A stretch of DNA of 64,000 nt, from assembly GCF_024331145.1 (NCBI RefSeq), contig NZ_JANDJO010000008.1, positions 1 to 64,000 on the forward strand, written 5' to 3'. The translations under genes and the position numbers were made by a program. The notes below the pieces were generated by a model. That model was not told where the DNA came from and did not search any database. It worked only from the letters and a program-made list of their open reading frames with translations. Numbering within the stretch: the first letter of the stretch is position 1; each line of letters opens with the position of its first letter. This stretch comes from Shimia sp. CNT1-13L.2 (GTDB taxonomy: Bacteria > Pseudomonadota > Alphaproteobacteria > Rhodobacterales > Rhodobacteraceae). This document shows, piece after piece, positions 1 through 8,047 of this stretch.

Positions 1-168
1 GGGGCATCCGCTGGGGCACTTTCGCTCGCAAAGCATGACAGCTCTGCGCTAGAGGCGATACAGCATTCAATGTCTGGAAGACTGGCTGGGATGGTAGGAA
101 GCCTTGCCACCCCATGGTTTCCATCAGCTTTCCCAACTGCCCACGAGAACTGGGGCGGTTACTGGGGC
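1..168. repeat. Left copy of 170-bp terminal inverted repeat (truncated by window edge)
   Basis: Positions 76-168 are an exact 93-bp reverse complement of 8240-8332. The rest of the copy (1-75) aligns without gaps to 8333-8409 but is diverged, strongly so in a 38-nt stretch. CTGGGGC boxes lie at 150-156, 162-168 and 11-17, and a fourth is cut by the window start. The box/core/box layout resembles the arm and core arrangement of a tyrosine-recombinase attachment region. That role is inference, as no crossover site was identified. Confidence 0.85.
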
Positions 169-242
169 AAACTGTCCATAGGTGTCATGAGTTTCGATTG
201 ATTGGAATGCTCCGTCAGCAGTCATCCGATCCTCGCCTCTAG

Positions 243-860
243 TTACGATACGCGAGAACCGGAGAACTCATCGCTCGGAACCAGAAGCAGGAACACAAGA
301 AGCGCGAGATCCACGGGAGGGACCAAGATCAGCAGGTACCACCATTGGTTCACGCCAGTGTCACGAGTTCGCCGGACTCCAAAGGCAAGAAGATGGACAA
401 CTGAGGCGACAACTCCCGAGAAGAACATTAGGCTCCAGACCGTTCCCTGAGCAGCCAAGAGCAACAATAGAAACCCAACTAGGAAGCATCCAGCGACCAA
501 TTGGCTGACCAAGTACTCCATTCGAGTGACTCGCCCTTGGAAGGAAAACAGGTAAGCCAGCCGAGGACTAAGCTGTTGACCAGTCTCTCTAGCGGCTTGA
601 GAGCCGCTCTCTGAAAGCACTGCGGCAGACTGGCTGGCCCGTTCTTGGATACGAGCTATTTCCTCTTGAGCCTTGGGGGTCCGCAGAGCAGTCGCGGTGC
701 GTGTCCCTAACCACCCAATGCATCCGAGTGCTAGAACTATCAGAAAGGAAACACCGATTGCCTCGACCGTCCGAGAGGTTTCAACGAGTGCGATGTACCA
801 GAATACTGCAAGGCTTCCGAGCAATCCCGCAGCAACTAGTCCCTTGAAAGTTCTTTCCAT
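243..860 (-). CDS. DUF805 family inner-membrane protein
   Basis: A 205-residue membrane protein of unknown function. Two N-terminal hydrophobic segments (roughly residues 5-25 and 35-58) are followed by a charged linker. A C-terminal DUF805-like domain starts at the FSFQGRVTRMEYL motif and contains three further membrane segments and the GVRRTRDTG motif typical of the family. The ATG at 860 is preferred over upstream codons because a GGAG Shine-Dalgarno lies about 8 nt before it. The gene is divergent from the C-protein-like regulator, so its promoter abuts or overlaps the C-box operator. A regulatory link is plausible but not shown. Confidence 0.75.
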   Translation of the reverse strand: MERTFKGLVAAGLLGSLAVFWYIALVETSRTVEAIGVSFLIVLALGCIGWLGTRTATALRTPKAQEEIARIQERASQSAAVLSESGSQAARETGQQLSPRLAYLFSFQGRVTRMEYLVSQLVAGCFLVGFLLLLLAAQGTVWSLMFFSGVVASVVHLLAFGVRRTRDTGVNQWWYLLILVPPVDLALLVFLLLVPSDEFSGSRVS

Positions 861-947
861 TTCAATTTCTCCAAATGAACCAACTGATATTATGATCTGC
901 ACGCTCAAAGATTGCCCCGCGTAGTTTCGAAGCGGCAACAACAATTG

Positions 948-983
948 AGACTCATAGTCTGTAGATTATGAGTCTACAAGACT
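948..983. promoter_or_regulatory. C-box operator upstream of the C-protein-like regulator
   Basis: A perfect inverted repeat AGACTCATA-N10-TATGAGTCT spans 948-975. It reads as two adjacent sites, GACTCATAGTC (949-959) and GATTATGAGTC (964-974), with a further AGTCTACAAGACT at 971-983. This is the layout of the C-boxes bound by controller proteins of restriction-modification systems (GACT/AGTC arms around a GT-rich centre). It ends about 14 nt before the regulator start, so the transcript may be leaderless. Confidence 0.75.
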
Positions 984-996
984 GCCAACTCCCGGC

Positions 997-1209
997 ATGG
1001 CAATTCGAAGACTAGTTGGTCGGAACTTGAAGCGATTTAGAGAAGCGTCCGGGCTGTCCCAGGAGGCCCTCGCCTTCGAATGCGGCCTTCATCGCACTTA
1101 CGTCAGCGGTGTAGAGCGAGGTGTTCGAAACCCAACAGTTGAAGTGCTCGCCAAACTGGCCGAGCCGCTTGGCATCCATCCCTGGCAACTACTAGTTCCG
1201 GAAAACTAG
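997..1209 (+). CDS. Controller-protein-like XRE family regulator
   Basis: A 70-residue protein that is essentially one XRE helix-turn-helix. The segment SQEALAFECGLHRTYVSGVE matches the DNA-contacting helices of RM controller (C) proteins, followed by RGVRNPTVEVLAKLAEPLGI. Length and absence of extra domains fit the C-protein family. The C-box immediately upstream supports autoregulation. No Shine-Dalgarno is visible, as expected for a leaderless start. No methyltransferase or endonuclease gene is in the window, so it may be an orphan or regulate element functions such as DUF805 or the integrase operon. Confidence 0.8.
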   Translation: MAIRRLVGRNLKRFREASGLSQEALAFECGLHRTYVSGVERGVRNPTVEVLAKLAEPLGIHPWQLLVPEN

Positions 1210-1280
1210 AAAGCGCTGGCTGGAGTTCTGTCCTTGAGGTCGATGAGATTGACCTCGCTTTAGTATCTCCACTGGACCGC

Positions 1281-1329
1281 AAGAAAAAAGCAAAGTGTAA
1301 ACCCCGGCCAGCGCGAAGCCAGCCGGGGT
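1281..1329 (-). terminator. Intrinsic terminator of the integrase operon
   Basis: ACCCCGGC (1301-1308) pairs with GCCGGGGT (1322-1329). On the minus strand the hairpin is followed within about 12 nt by a run of six T (complement of 1283-1288). It begins 6 nt after the stop of the 57-residue gene, which supports that gene as the last of the operon. Confidence 0.65.
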
Positions 1330-1334
1330 CCTTG

Positions 1335-1508
1335 TTAGGGCACTCTGCGAGTAACCACATAGTCTGCCAACCACTGCCAGTAGGCATCGGCATGGGGAAA
1401 GCCCTGCGCTCTCGCAGCCAAATCCTCTGCCCTACGACGAGAAAGGCCGCCATCGTGTTCAGCGATAGCGGCCCTTTCCTCGAAGGCGTCGATGTCAGGT
1501 ATCATCAT
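1335..1508 (-). CDS. 57-residue protein overlapping the integrase stop
   Basis: The ATG at 1508 overlaps the integrase TGA as ATGA, implying translational coupling. The 57-residue product begins MMIPDIDAFEERAAIAEHDG, continues with GLSRRRAEDLAARAQG, and ends ADYVVTRRVP. It is acidic at the N terminus and predicted helical. Similar FEERAAI/DGGLSR segments are familiar from short proteins near phage and element genes, but I know no assigned function. A terminator follows 6 nt after the stop. The tight coupling suggests a role with the recombinase, for example as an accessory or directionality factor. That is inference. Confidence 0.6.
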   Translation of the reverse strand: MMIPDIDAFEERAAIAEHDGGLSRRRAEDLAARAQGFPHADAYWQWLADYVVTRRVP

Positions 1509-2803
1509 GGTGTCACACGATCGGGCAATCGGATCTGATCAATGATTGACCGTTTCTGCTCGTCCGATATCCCGGCAGAGTAGATTCCGTAGGTGATCCC
1601 GTTCTCCGACCGGGCTGACTTGTGTCCAACGATGCTAGCCGTGAAGTGCTCAGGAACACCTGTCCGCTCGCATTGGGTGATGAACCACTTGCGGGTGGAG
1701 TGGAACACCAGACCGGGGCGCTCCAGCTTCTTTGCCTTCCTGAGAGCCGCGAACCGTTTGGTCACACGATCAACCGTTAGGTCTGGAAACAGGGCCCCCT
1801 TGCTCGGCCTTGAGCGAAACAGGTCTTCCAGAACAGGATGCAAAGGCACCAGACGTTCGGCAGAATCCGTCTTCAGTAGGCGAAGCTCATTGGGACGGAC
1901 ATGAACGAACCACCCGAGGTTCCCCTTGTTGACCAAGTCTTCCCGTAGCAACCCCGCTGCCTCACCAGCCCGCATCCCTGAGAGCAGGCAAGTCAACATC
2001 ACTGGTCGGAGGTCATCATCCTTGGTTTGAAGAAGTTGAACCACCTCGTCTTCGGTTGGAACGGCGTAGGGTTGCGGCTTGATCTTCTGATCGAAAGGAA
2101 CAGTCCGAAACGGGTTCTGCTCCAGATGACCTTCATAGACGACCCAGTCGAGGAAGTGGTTAACCTGCGCCCAGATACGCTTCTGGGTTCGTGTCTTGAT
2201 CCTCGCTGATCCGAAGGACGAGAAGGCCACCAGTTGATCCAGGCTTAGTCCTCGTGTCTTCTCTGACTTTCCGATAACGGGAGACAGCTGGGTGATAAGG
2301 TTCAAAAACTCCCGCCCCTCCGCCCGAGAGAGGCTGCACAGCGTCTGGTCACCGTACTTCGAGGCGAACAGGCCAACTGAATAGCGAACGGACTTGAAGC
2401 CGCTGGGCCGTAGCTCGTTACTTCTGCGACCAAGGTAGACTCTGCTCTGATCTCGGATCAGCAGTTTTGCTCGTGGCTTGATTACCTGAAACTCCGTTCC
2501 GCCCGAAAGAGCCCCAGAGAGCTCCAGAGTGGCCCGTAGGTGGGCAAGAGCGCCCTGAGTATCCTCCACCCATCCAGGCGCTGCAGTGAGCGTCTCCTCG
2601 GCACTCTCGCGCACCTGCGATACGATGGTTTCGAAGCGGACGTTGATCTCTGCCGCCCTCAGTCGTGCGGTATTCGTCGAACCTGTCTTCAACGATTGCT
2701 TCAGGGCTTGCTGCCCCAGGACCATCGCCACGTCCTTTGGGTAGTTGCGCCGATAGAGCCAAGTGTGGCCCTTCAAGTAGGCATACTTGATCTGAGCAGA
2801 CAT
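1505..2803 (-). CDS. Site-specific tyrosine recombinase (DUF6538-type integrase)
   Basis: A 432-residue phage-type integrase. The N-terminal segment YLKGHTWLYRRNYPKDV is the DUF6538 SAM-like module found on alphaproteobacterial integrases. A core-binding domain follows (about residues 170-250), then the catalytic domain with Arg277 (SGMRAGEA), His368-x-x-Arg371 (HSTRKW), the VGHKSA box, and Tyr405 or Tyr408 (TYGIY) as nucleophile. The catalytic set looks complete. A strong GGAGGAG site precedes the ATG. It is third in an operon with two small upstream genes and overlaps the 57-residue gene. It probably catalyses integration and excision of the element bounded by the 170-bp repeats. Confidence 0.9.
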   Translation of the reverse strand: MSAQIKYAYLKGHTWLYRRNYPKDVAMVLGQQALKQSLKTGSTNTARLRAAEINVRFETIVSQVRESAEETLTAAPGWVEDTQGALAHLRATLELSGALSGGTEFQVIKPRAKLLIRDQSRVYLGRRSNELRPSGFKSVRYSVGLFASKYGDQTLCSLSRAEGREFLNLITQLSPVIGKSEKTRGLSLDQLVAFSSFGSARIKTRTQKRIWAQVNHFLDWVVYEGHLEQNPFRTVPFDQKIKPQPYAVPTEDEVVQLLQTKDDDLRPVMLTCLLSGMRAGEAAGLLREDLVNKGNLGWFVHVRPNELRLLKTDSAERLVPLHPVLEDLFRSRPSKGALFPDLTVDRVTKRFAALRKAKKLERPGLVFHSTRKWFITQCERTGVPEHFTASIVGHKSARSENGITYGIYSAGISDEQKRSIIDQIRLPDRVTP

Positions 2804-2840
2804 TGGTCTCCTCCTTTCAGATTTAGGGATTGGTGCTGGC

Positions 2841-3026
2841 CTAGTCGGCCTTGCTCTGAACCTTCAGGATCAGGTCGAACTCGGGTTCACCGTATTCGCC
2901 CGCCAGAGGCCCGGTCAGTGAGTAGCCACCCACACAGTCATCGAAGACCCAATCGACCCGAAACAGATGCTCGGGCCAGTCTTCGCCAGCGCGGATGACG
3001 ACGATGTCGCCTTCCTGAACCTGCAT
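2841..3026 (-). CDS. 61-residue acidic protein of the integrase operon
   Basis: Unrecognised 61-residue protein, strongly acidic, opening with MQVQEGDIVVIRAGEDW and ending in a short charged tail. The pattern of short beta-strand stretches (GDIVVIR, LFRVDWVFDD, EFDLILKV) suggests a small beta-barrel fold such as an SH3-like domain. The start is 2 nt after the stop of the 40-residue membrane protein, with no separate ribosome site, so coupling is likely. The integrase follows after 37 nt. Function is unknown. Position suggests an element-maintenance role. Confidence 0.6.
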   Translation of the reverse strand: MQVQEGDIVVIRAGEDWPEHLFRVDWVFDDCVGGYSLTGPLAGEYGEPEFDLILKVQSKAD

Positions 3027-3028
3027 GG

Positions 3029-3151
3029 CTAGTTGAACCAGGAAATGATCCAGACAGCGAAGAAAATGGCTAGAAACTCTTCACCAAGTGAGATCTGCCT
3101 AGGGCGTCCCTTAGGCTTTGACGACAAAGCGCGTAGTAGTTTGGACAGCAT
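3029..3151 (-). CDS. 40-residue single-pass membrane protein
   Basis: A very small gene, first of the integrase operon. GGAGG lies 6 nt before the ATG, which is the main support for coding. The product has a basic N terminus (MLSKLLRALSSKPKGRPRQ), a short linker, and one hydrophobic C-terminal helix (FLAIFFAVWIISWFN), so it is predicted to be a tail-anchored inner-membrane peptide. The stop is 2 nt from the next start. Function unknown. Size and membrane nature allow ideas such as a toxin or entry-exclusion peptide, but nothing in the sequence decides. Confidence 0.5.
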   Translation of the reverse strand: MLSKLLRALSSKPKGRPRQISLGEEFLAIFFAVWIISWFN

Positions 3152-3380
3152 GTTAAACCTCCAAAGTTGCTATCAATATAGATACGGAGGTTTGCTCGGA
3201 ACAACGCCCGGCTCTCTCAACTCTTCCATCCGAGAATTCGACTGGCAGGGACCCTTGCGAACGAAGAGAAACCGCGAGCACCTGCTCAGACTTCCAAGTT
3301 GCACGGATTTTGAACACTCCCTGCACACTCCACTCAAACTCTTCCACTAGAAGCAAAGAGACAAAGCTAGGAGTAAGGTG

Positions 3381-3917
3381 ATGGGTATCGAAAAGTTTCA
3401 GCTACGCAACGATGAATTGGTACACGCAGGGCATCGCCCGCAAACGCAAAACCTGTACGATTCCAGCGCGTTCAAAGCCAGGAATGTCGCCTGTGTGGTT
3501 CACAGGGAAAACACGTTCTCGGGCGTTCTTTGGGCACTGGAGCATCTGGGGTTCGAAGCTGCATGCTCCAATAGCCTTGATACAGTTTTCAAGGTAGTCT
3601 CCGAAGATCCCGAGGAATGGGCCCTGATCATTGTGCGTCTCGATCAGCCCCTCGACGAAGCGCGTCTGGAAAGCTACGTGCGCCTGCTGCGCATGATGGA
3701 CGTGCGCATTCCTATCCTGGTCATGGCTGGAAACGGCAAGTCTCCAGAGGAAGTGGACTATCCCAAACTCTATGGAGACTGTGTCGTTGCCGAACCGAAA
3801 TCGGTTTCGGAACTCTCCAAAAGTATTGGTGCCGCTGTCAAAGCGAACAGAAGCTGGGGAGCTCGGTTCGACGACTTCCGCCGCGAAGCATTTGAGGGCT
3901 TTCGCAGGAAGATCTGA
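3381..3917 (+). CDS. Receiver-like protein lacking the phospho-acceptor Asp
   Basis: A 178-residue protein with the alternating strand/helix pattern of a response-regulator receiver (strand VACVVHRE, strand WALIIVRLDQP, strand IPILVMAG, strand CVVAEPKS). Where receivers carry the phosphorylated Asp, this one has Arg (ALIIVRLDQP against the usual LhhhDhxhP), and the acidic DD pair is missing too, although a Lys remains in EPKS. It is therefore probably a pseudo-receiver acting by binding rather than phosphorylation. The ATG at 3381 has AGGAG 7 nt upstream. It is convergent with the kinase/receiver operon. The receiver assignment is by pattern only. Confidence 0.55.
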   Translation: MGIEKFQLRNDELVHAGHRPQTQNLYDSSAFKARNVACVVHRENTFSGVLWALEHLGFEAACSNSLDTVFKVVSEDPEEWALIIVRLDQPLDEARLESYVRLLRMMDVRIPILVMAGNGKSPEEVDYPKLYGDCVVAEPKSVSELSKSIGAAVKANRSWGARFDDFRREAFEGFRRKI

Positions 3918-4050
3918 AACTGACAGCACGCACTACCCGTTCCTGCACCACTCACGGCACTGGGGAGCCAGTTTCAGGAACGGGATCAATACGAAGGCTT
4001 CTGCACCGCTCTATTGAGAGGTCTTCGTTCACTTGGGGCGCCCATACCCC

Positions 4051-4464
4051 CTAACTCGATTTTGGGTGCCCCACTTTTTCTCTGAGCTCTCGAAGGCTTA
4101 CAGGCTTTGGAAGCAATTGAAACAGGTCGCATTCGCGAATTTCAGCACCTGTGAACTCTGGCAACCCGGTCATCAGGAAACACTTGGGACGTGGGTCGAG
4201 TATGCGAGAGACCTCCTGCAAGAACTCCAGCCCGCTCATGGCAGGCATCGCGAGATCCGCTATGATCACATCAAAGCGCTGCTGAGTCTTTTTCAGAATA
4301 GCAAGGCACGACTCCGGGCAGGAATGAAAAACAGCAGACCCGCCGAGAAGATCGATCGCTTCCGCCAGTTCGCCACCAACCTCCAGTTCGTCATCGACGA
4401 TGAGAACCCAAAACGTCAAAGCGACCCTCCATTCTTGCGCCGGGCCATCAATCGGATCCGCCAT
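4051..4464 (-). CDS. Single-domain response regulator
   Basis: A 137-residue stand-alone receiver. Asp24/Asp25 (IVDDE) form the acidic pocket, Asp70 (VIIADLAMP) is the expected phosphorylation site, Thr99 (LMTG) the signalling residue and Lys120 (LPKPV) the conserved lysine. There is no output domain. Its start overlaps the 3' end of the kinase gene by 17 nt, so it is co-translated with the kinase and is its likely phosphorylation partner. Single-domain receivers usually act through protein contacts or as phosphate sinks. A relay towards the OmpR-type regulator at 7316 is possible but not evident. Confidence 0.85.
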   Translation of the reverse strand: MADPIDGPAQEWRVALTFWVLIVDDELEVGGELAEAIDLLGGSAVFHSCPESCLAILKKTQQRFDVIIADLAMPAMSGLEFLQEVSRILDPRPKCFLMTGLPEFTGAEIRECDLFQLLPKPVSLRELREKVGHPKSS

Positions 4465-7228
4465 GGGGAAACTGCATCACGATCCGGGCCCCCTTCTGCA
4501 CGGCATCCGCATGGATGCTGCCATGCATTGCCTCAACGACGGTTTTGCTGAGATAGAGCCCGATCCCGGTGCCATTCGCATCTTCTTTGGTCGTAAAGAA
4601 CGGATCAAACACCCGATCGATCAACTCGGGTGAAATACCCGGTCCACTGTCCTGCACGGAGACTACGATGTGGGTGTCATGCGAAACAATCTGGATACGG
4701 ATGCACCTTTCCTGACGCGGCATGCACTGCATTGCATGGCGAGAGTTGGTGAGAAGATTGACGATTGTCTGTTCAAAGAGAATTGGCCGTCCAACAAGGC
4801 TGACGCGCGAAACTGGCAAGTCCAGTTCCACCCCGACACTATCCAACCTCAGTTGCTCGTGCAGCAGGGCAATCGCGGCCTCAATGCGCTCTGCCGGGTC
4901 AAAGGGCACGATTTCTTCATCGCCGATCTCGAGCACGAATTGGCGGATTCCTTGGATCACACGTCCCGCACGAAGGGCTTGCTGCTCAATCCTGCGCATT
5001 TTCGAAATGACATAGGTGGACGGCACGTCCTCCCACTTGATCCTCTCAAGATAGTTCCCGGCAGACATGGAGATAATATTCAGTGGCTGGTTCAGTTCAT
5101 GCGCAAAGGAACTTGCCATTTCACCCAACGCCGCCAGCCTCGAGGCCTCGACCAGCTTGGCCTGAGTGGCCTTTAGATCGTTAAGACTACGGGCCATGAA
5201 AAACTTGATCACCCCTTGGCCCGCGGTCCGTTGATGATCTCCGTCCCAGACTATCTCGGTGAACTCTGTCAGGAGTGTCTGACTTGCCTCGAGGTGCACC
5301 AGGCTCCCGTTTTTCGACCTGATGTCGATATTGAACAAAGCACCTTCAAATCCGTCCCGCCCCATCTCGCTGTCATGAACGCTTTCCGCAAGCGCGCGCA
5401 GCGGCGTGCCGATAGTCTCGTCGCGCGAAAAGCCGGTCATCTTTTCCAACGCGGGGTTCCATTCGGCGACGTTCCCCTGAAGGTCAGTCGCAAAGATCGG
5501 TATGGAGGTCTGTCGAACCAGCTTTTTGAGGTTCTCCACAGCCAGTATCTTTCGACGCTCTTCGCTTTCTACCGCCTTGGCGAACCGGCCCAGCCACTTG
5601 GCTATTTCCCGCTCCTCATAGAAGTTCGTGTTGATCCGGCCCGGGGGCGAACGGTGGAACCGCAAAAAGGTCTCGGCTGTAAGGACAAAATGCTCCACCC
5701 ATCTTCGGAAGATGGCTTCGAGCAGAAGGCCCCCTCCTACGATCAGGACGGCCAGAATACACAAGCGAACCACAGCACGCGCTGTGTCCTGTTGCAAAGC
5801 TAGGATCGTCGATTTGAGCGGAATGACAAGGCGCAGGCGCGCTGGATGCTCGGCGCTAAGGGGCGCCTCGCTCAGAACGTAGCCCCTTTGCCATGACGAC
5901 AGCGCAGGTACACCGACACTCATATCCCGAACGATCTCGACCGAAGGGCGGCTACCACGTGTGTCGGCGTCATATTTTTCAACCGCATCGCAGTGTATTT
6001 CCACATCAGTTCCCGGCACCTCCGACACAAGCATCCCCAAGTCAGCTGGACGCCAGCCAAAGACGAGCACCTCCTGTGGCGCAACGGAGTTCGAGATGGT
6101 GAAAACCAGGCCAGACCAGCACCCACACAGATGGGTGCCCTGCGATTTCGGTATCGGGTGGTGTGCTACAAAATCCTGCAGAGCTTCAAGCCCGGCATCG
6201 AAAAGGCCGAATCTCTGGGACAAACCTCCGCTTGGTGACATTTCAAAGACCACTTGCGGCAAGACAGAATGGCTCCGGGTGTCATCAACAACCAGATCCG
6301 CTTCACCCACGACACCTTCCACACCATGAAAAAACCGCGTCCAAAACGCCGTTTCCAGCTTGAGAAATGACAGCGAGTTGATGGCCGAACGCTCAACATT
6401 CGCCAAGGCACGCTCCTGAACCTGCCCGGTCTGGTTCTTGAAGGACTGGTGCAACTCAACGAACTCCGAAACGGAAATCGGCAGCAACATGGACAAACCG
6501 AAAAGTGCCTGGAGAAAGTTGCTGTAGGAAGATGTGGCTTTGCCCCCGTTGCATGCAATGCGATTGGAAGCCACCAACAGGATGAGATTAAAGAGAAAGA
6601 CGGCAAAGGCGACATTCACCAGAGAGTTCAGAACCTGCTTGGACACAACCAAAGTCACTGTCGTCCAGGGCAAGCCCAACCCCTGTGAGTAGGCCAGAAT
6701 CGAACTCGGAATTCCGAGAAGCAGCCAATAGAGCAGCACGTAGGCCGTCACGCGGGTTGGCAGCGAGCGCCGATGTGCACAGGAAACGAGGACGGCCTCC
6801 AGCGTGAACAGGCCGGCCGCATACCAGTGCCCCCAAAGCTCGACCGTATGCAGCGCCGCAAGCACGGCCGCAGCGATCGCCCAGAGCGGACCAACTATCA
6901 TCATCGCCAGCCAGACGAAGATCGACCCGAAGAGAAAGTTCACTCCAAAGACCAAGTCCGCATTGAGCACATTGCCAAAGTAGGCAAGCACACAGAACAA
7001 GACCCCGAGAAACGGGTTTGCCCCTCCCATTGCGACGATCGGACCTCCACCAGCCTTTTCAGCAGCGCCGCGCACCTGCATAGGCAGATTCCTTTCCAAT
7101 GGTTCCCAGCGAGGGGCATGTCCTATCGGCATCCGCCCCTTTGGCAACAACCCTTTCGGATAGTCTGGTGAGGTGTTCGTGTAGGCTTTGTGCAATTCGG
7201 TGTATGAAGCGTGCAAATGCAATTTCAC
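4448..7228 (-). CDS. Membrane sensor histidine kinase with PAS domain
   Basis: A 926-residue kinase. Residues about 70-220 form a multi-pass membrane block. A long extracytoplasmic or sensory segment (about 230-480) ends in another membrane helix near 490-510. A PAS domain covers about 565-690 (IFATDLQGNVAEWNPALEKM). The phospho-acceptor is His710 in FAHELNQPLN, the HisKA type seen in NtrB/DctB-like kinases. ATP-binding boxes follow: N-box near 826 (NLLTNSRHA), G1 near 860 (DSGPGI), G2 near 888 (GTGIGL). The start is uncertain because in-frame ATGs at residues 33 and 50 are also possible. It forms an operon with the receiver and is divergent from the OmpR-type gene, its other likely partner. 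Confidence 0.88.
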   Translation of the reverse strand: MKLHLHASYTELHKAYTNTSPDYPKGLLPKGRMPIGHAPRWEPLERNLPMQVRGAAEKAGGGPIVAMGGANPFLGVLFCVLAYFGNVLNADLVFGVNFLFGSIFVWLAMMIVGPLWAIAAAVLAALHTVELWGHWYAAGLFTLEAVLVSCAHRRSLPTRVTAYVLLYWLLLGIPSSILAYSQGLGLPWTTVTLVVSKQVLNSLVNVAFAVFLFNLILLVASNRIACNGGKATSSYSNFLQALFGLSMLLPISVSEFVELHQSFKNQTGQVQERALANVERSAINSLSFLKLETAFWTRFFHGVEGVVGEADLVVDDTRSHSVLPQVVFEMSPSGGLSQRFGLFDAGLEALQDFVAHHPIPKSQGTHLCGCWSGLVFTISNSVAPQEVLVFGWRPADLGMLVSEVPGTDVEIHCDAVEKYDADTRGSRPSVEIVRDMSVGVPALSSWQRGYVLSEAPLSAEHPARLRLVIPLKSTILALQQDTARAVVRLCILAVLIVGGGLLLEAIFRRWVEHFVLTAETFLRFHRSPPGRINTNFYEEREIAKWLGRFAKAVESEERRKILAVENLKKLVRQTSIPIFATDLQGNVAEWNPALEKMTGFSRDETIGTPLRALAESVHDSEMGRDGFEGALFNIDIRSKNGSLVHLEASQTLLTEFTEIVWDGDHQRTAGQGVIKFFMARSLNDLKATQAKLVEASRLAALGEMASSFAHELNQPLNIISMSAGNYLERIKWEDVPSTYVISKMRRIEQQALRAGRVIQGIRQFVLEIGDEEIVPFDPAERIEAAIALLHEQLRLDSVGVELDLPVSRVSLVGRPILFEQTIVNLLTNSRHAMQCMPRQERCIRIQIVSHDTHIVVSVQDSGPGISPELIDRVFDPFFTTKEDANGTGIGLYLSKTVVEAMHGSIHADAVQKGARIVMQFPHGGSD

Positions 7229-7315
7229 GCGTGGCAGCTCTGTTCAGATTTGACTAGAGGGCTCTGACATTTGACCGATTGGGGTCTTCAAAAGTATTCG
7301 CTGAAAGTGCTGCAA

Positions 7316-8047
7316 ATGAAAAAGGTCCAAGTCCTTCTCATCGATGATGATATCGACCTGTCCGAAGAAGTTGCCGAAATGATGGGTGAGCAGGGTTTTG
7401 AGGTAACGTTCGCCCGTACCATTCACCAGTTTCACAAGGCCACCTCGCAGATTGCCTTTGATCTGTACGTCGTTGACCTATTGCTGCCCGATGGACACGG
7501 TCACGAGTTGATCAGGCAAATCAGACGCACCAGCGAAGCGGGGATCGTGGTTCTCTCGGGCAAATTGGATGAAGTAGACAAGGTTGTCGCCCTGGAACTG
7601 GGCGCCGATGACTATGTCGTCAAACCGTTTCCGCGTTCCGAATTTGTCGCGAGGCTGAAGAGCCTTCTTCGGCGAATGCAGGCGCGGGGAACACCCACTA
7701 TTGAAAACGGCGGTGACGGCGCGTTTCTGGACTTCGATGGATGGCGGACTGACATCGATGCACGCAGGCTACTTGCGCCGTCGGGGACAGAACTGAAACT
7801 GACGAAGCTGGAATTCGATCTCTGGGTGACTTTCCTGAGGGCAACAGACCGCGTTCTGACACGCGAGAACCTCGTATTTGCACTGCGCGGCAGAGATTGG
7901 GCTGGCTACGATAGATCAATAGATGGCCTCGTAAGCCGCCTGAAGCGCAAAATGATGGAACACGCGGACGCCGAGGAATACTTCGAAACCGTACGTGGTG
8001 TCGGATACCTTTTGCGCACCCCTGTGTGTACACGACCTCACGACTAA
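7316..8047 (+). CDS. OmpR/PhoB-family response regulator
   Basis: A 243-residue two-domain regulator. The receiver carries the acidic cluster IDDD (residues 9-12), phospho-acceptor Asp54 (YVVDLLLPDG) and Lys103 (VVKPFP). The winged-helix DNA-binding domain covers about 145-237 (LTKLEFDLW, DRSIDGLVSRLKRK, VRGVGYLLR). The ATG at 7316 is chosen over an in-frame TTG at 7271 because it starts just before the receiver, though its ribosome site is weak. The gene is divergent from the histidine kinase, the classic arrangement for a cognate pair. The C terminus runs into a broken ORF, so its last residues may be affected by a junction. Confidence 0.88.
   Translation: MKKVQVLLIDDDIDLSEEVAEMMGEQGFEVTFARTIHQFHKATSQIAFDLYVVDLLLPDGHGHELIRQIRRTSEAGIVVLSGKLDEVDKVVALELGADDYVVKPFPRSEFVARLKSLLRRMQARGTPTIENGGDGAFLDFDGWRTDIDARRLLAPSGTELKLTKLEFDLWVTFLRATDRVLTRENLVFALRGRDWAGYDRSIDGLVSRLKRKMMEHADAEEYFETVRGVGYLLRTPVCTRPHD

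Noticed and set aside
3033..3356. Frames on both strands opposite the 40-residue membrane gene
   Set aside because: The plus frame is antisense to a gene with a strong GGAGG start, and the minus frame at 3153-3356 lacks a ribosome site and features.
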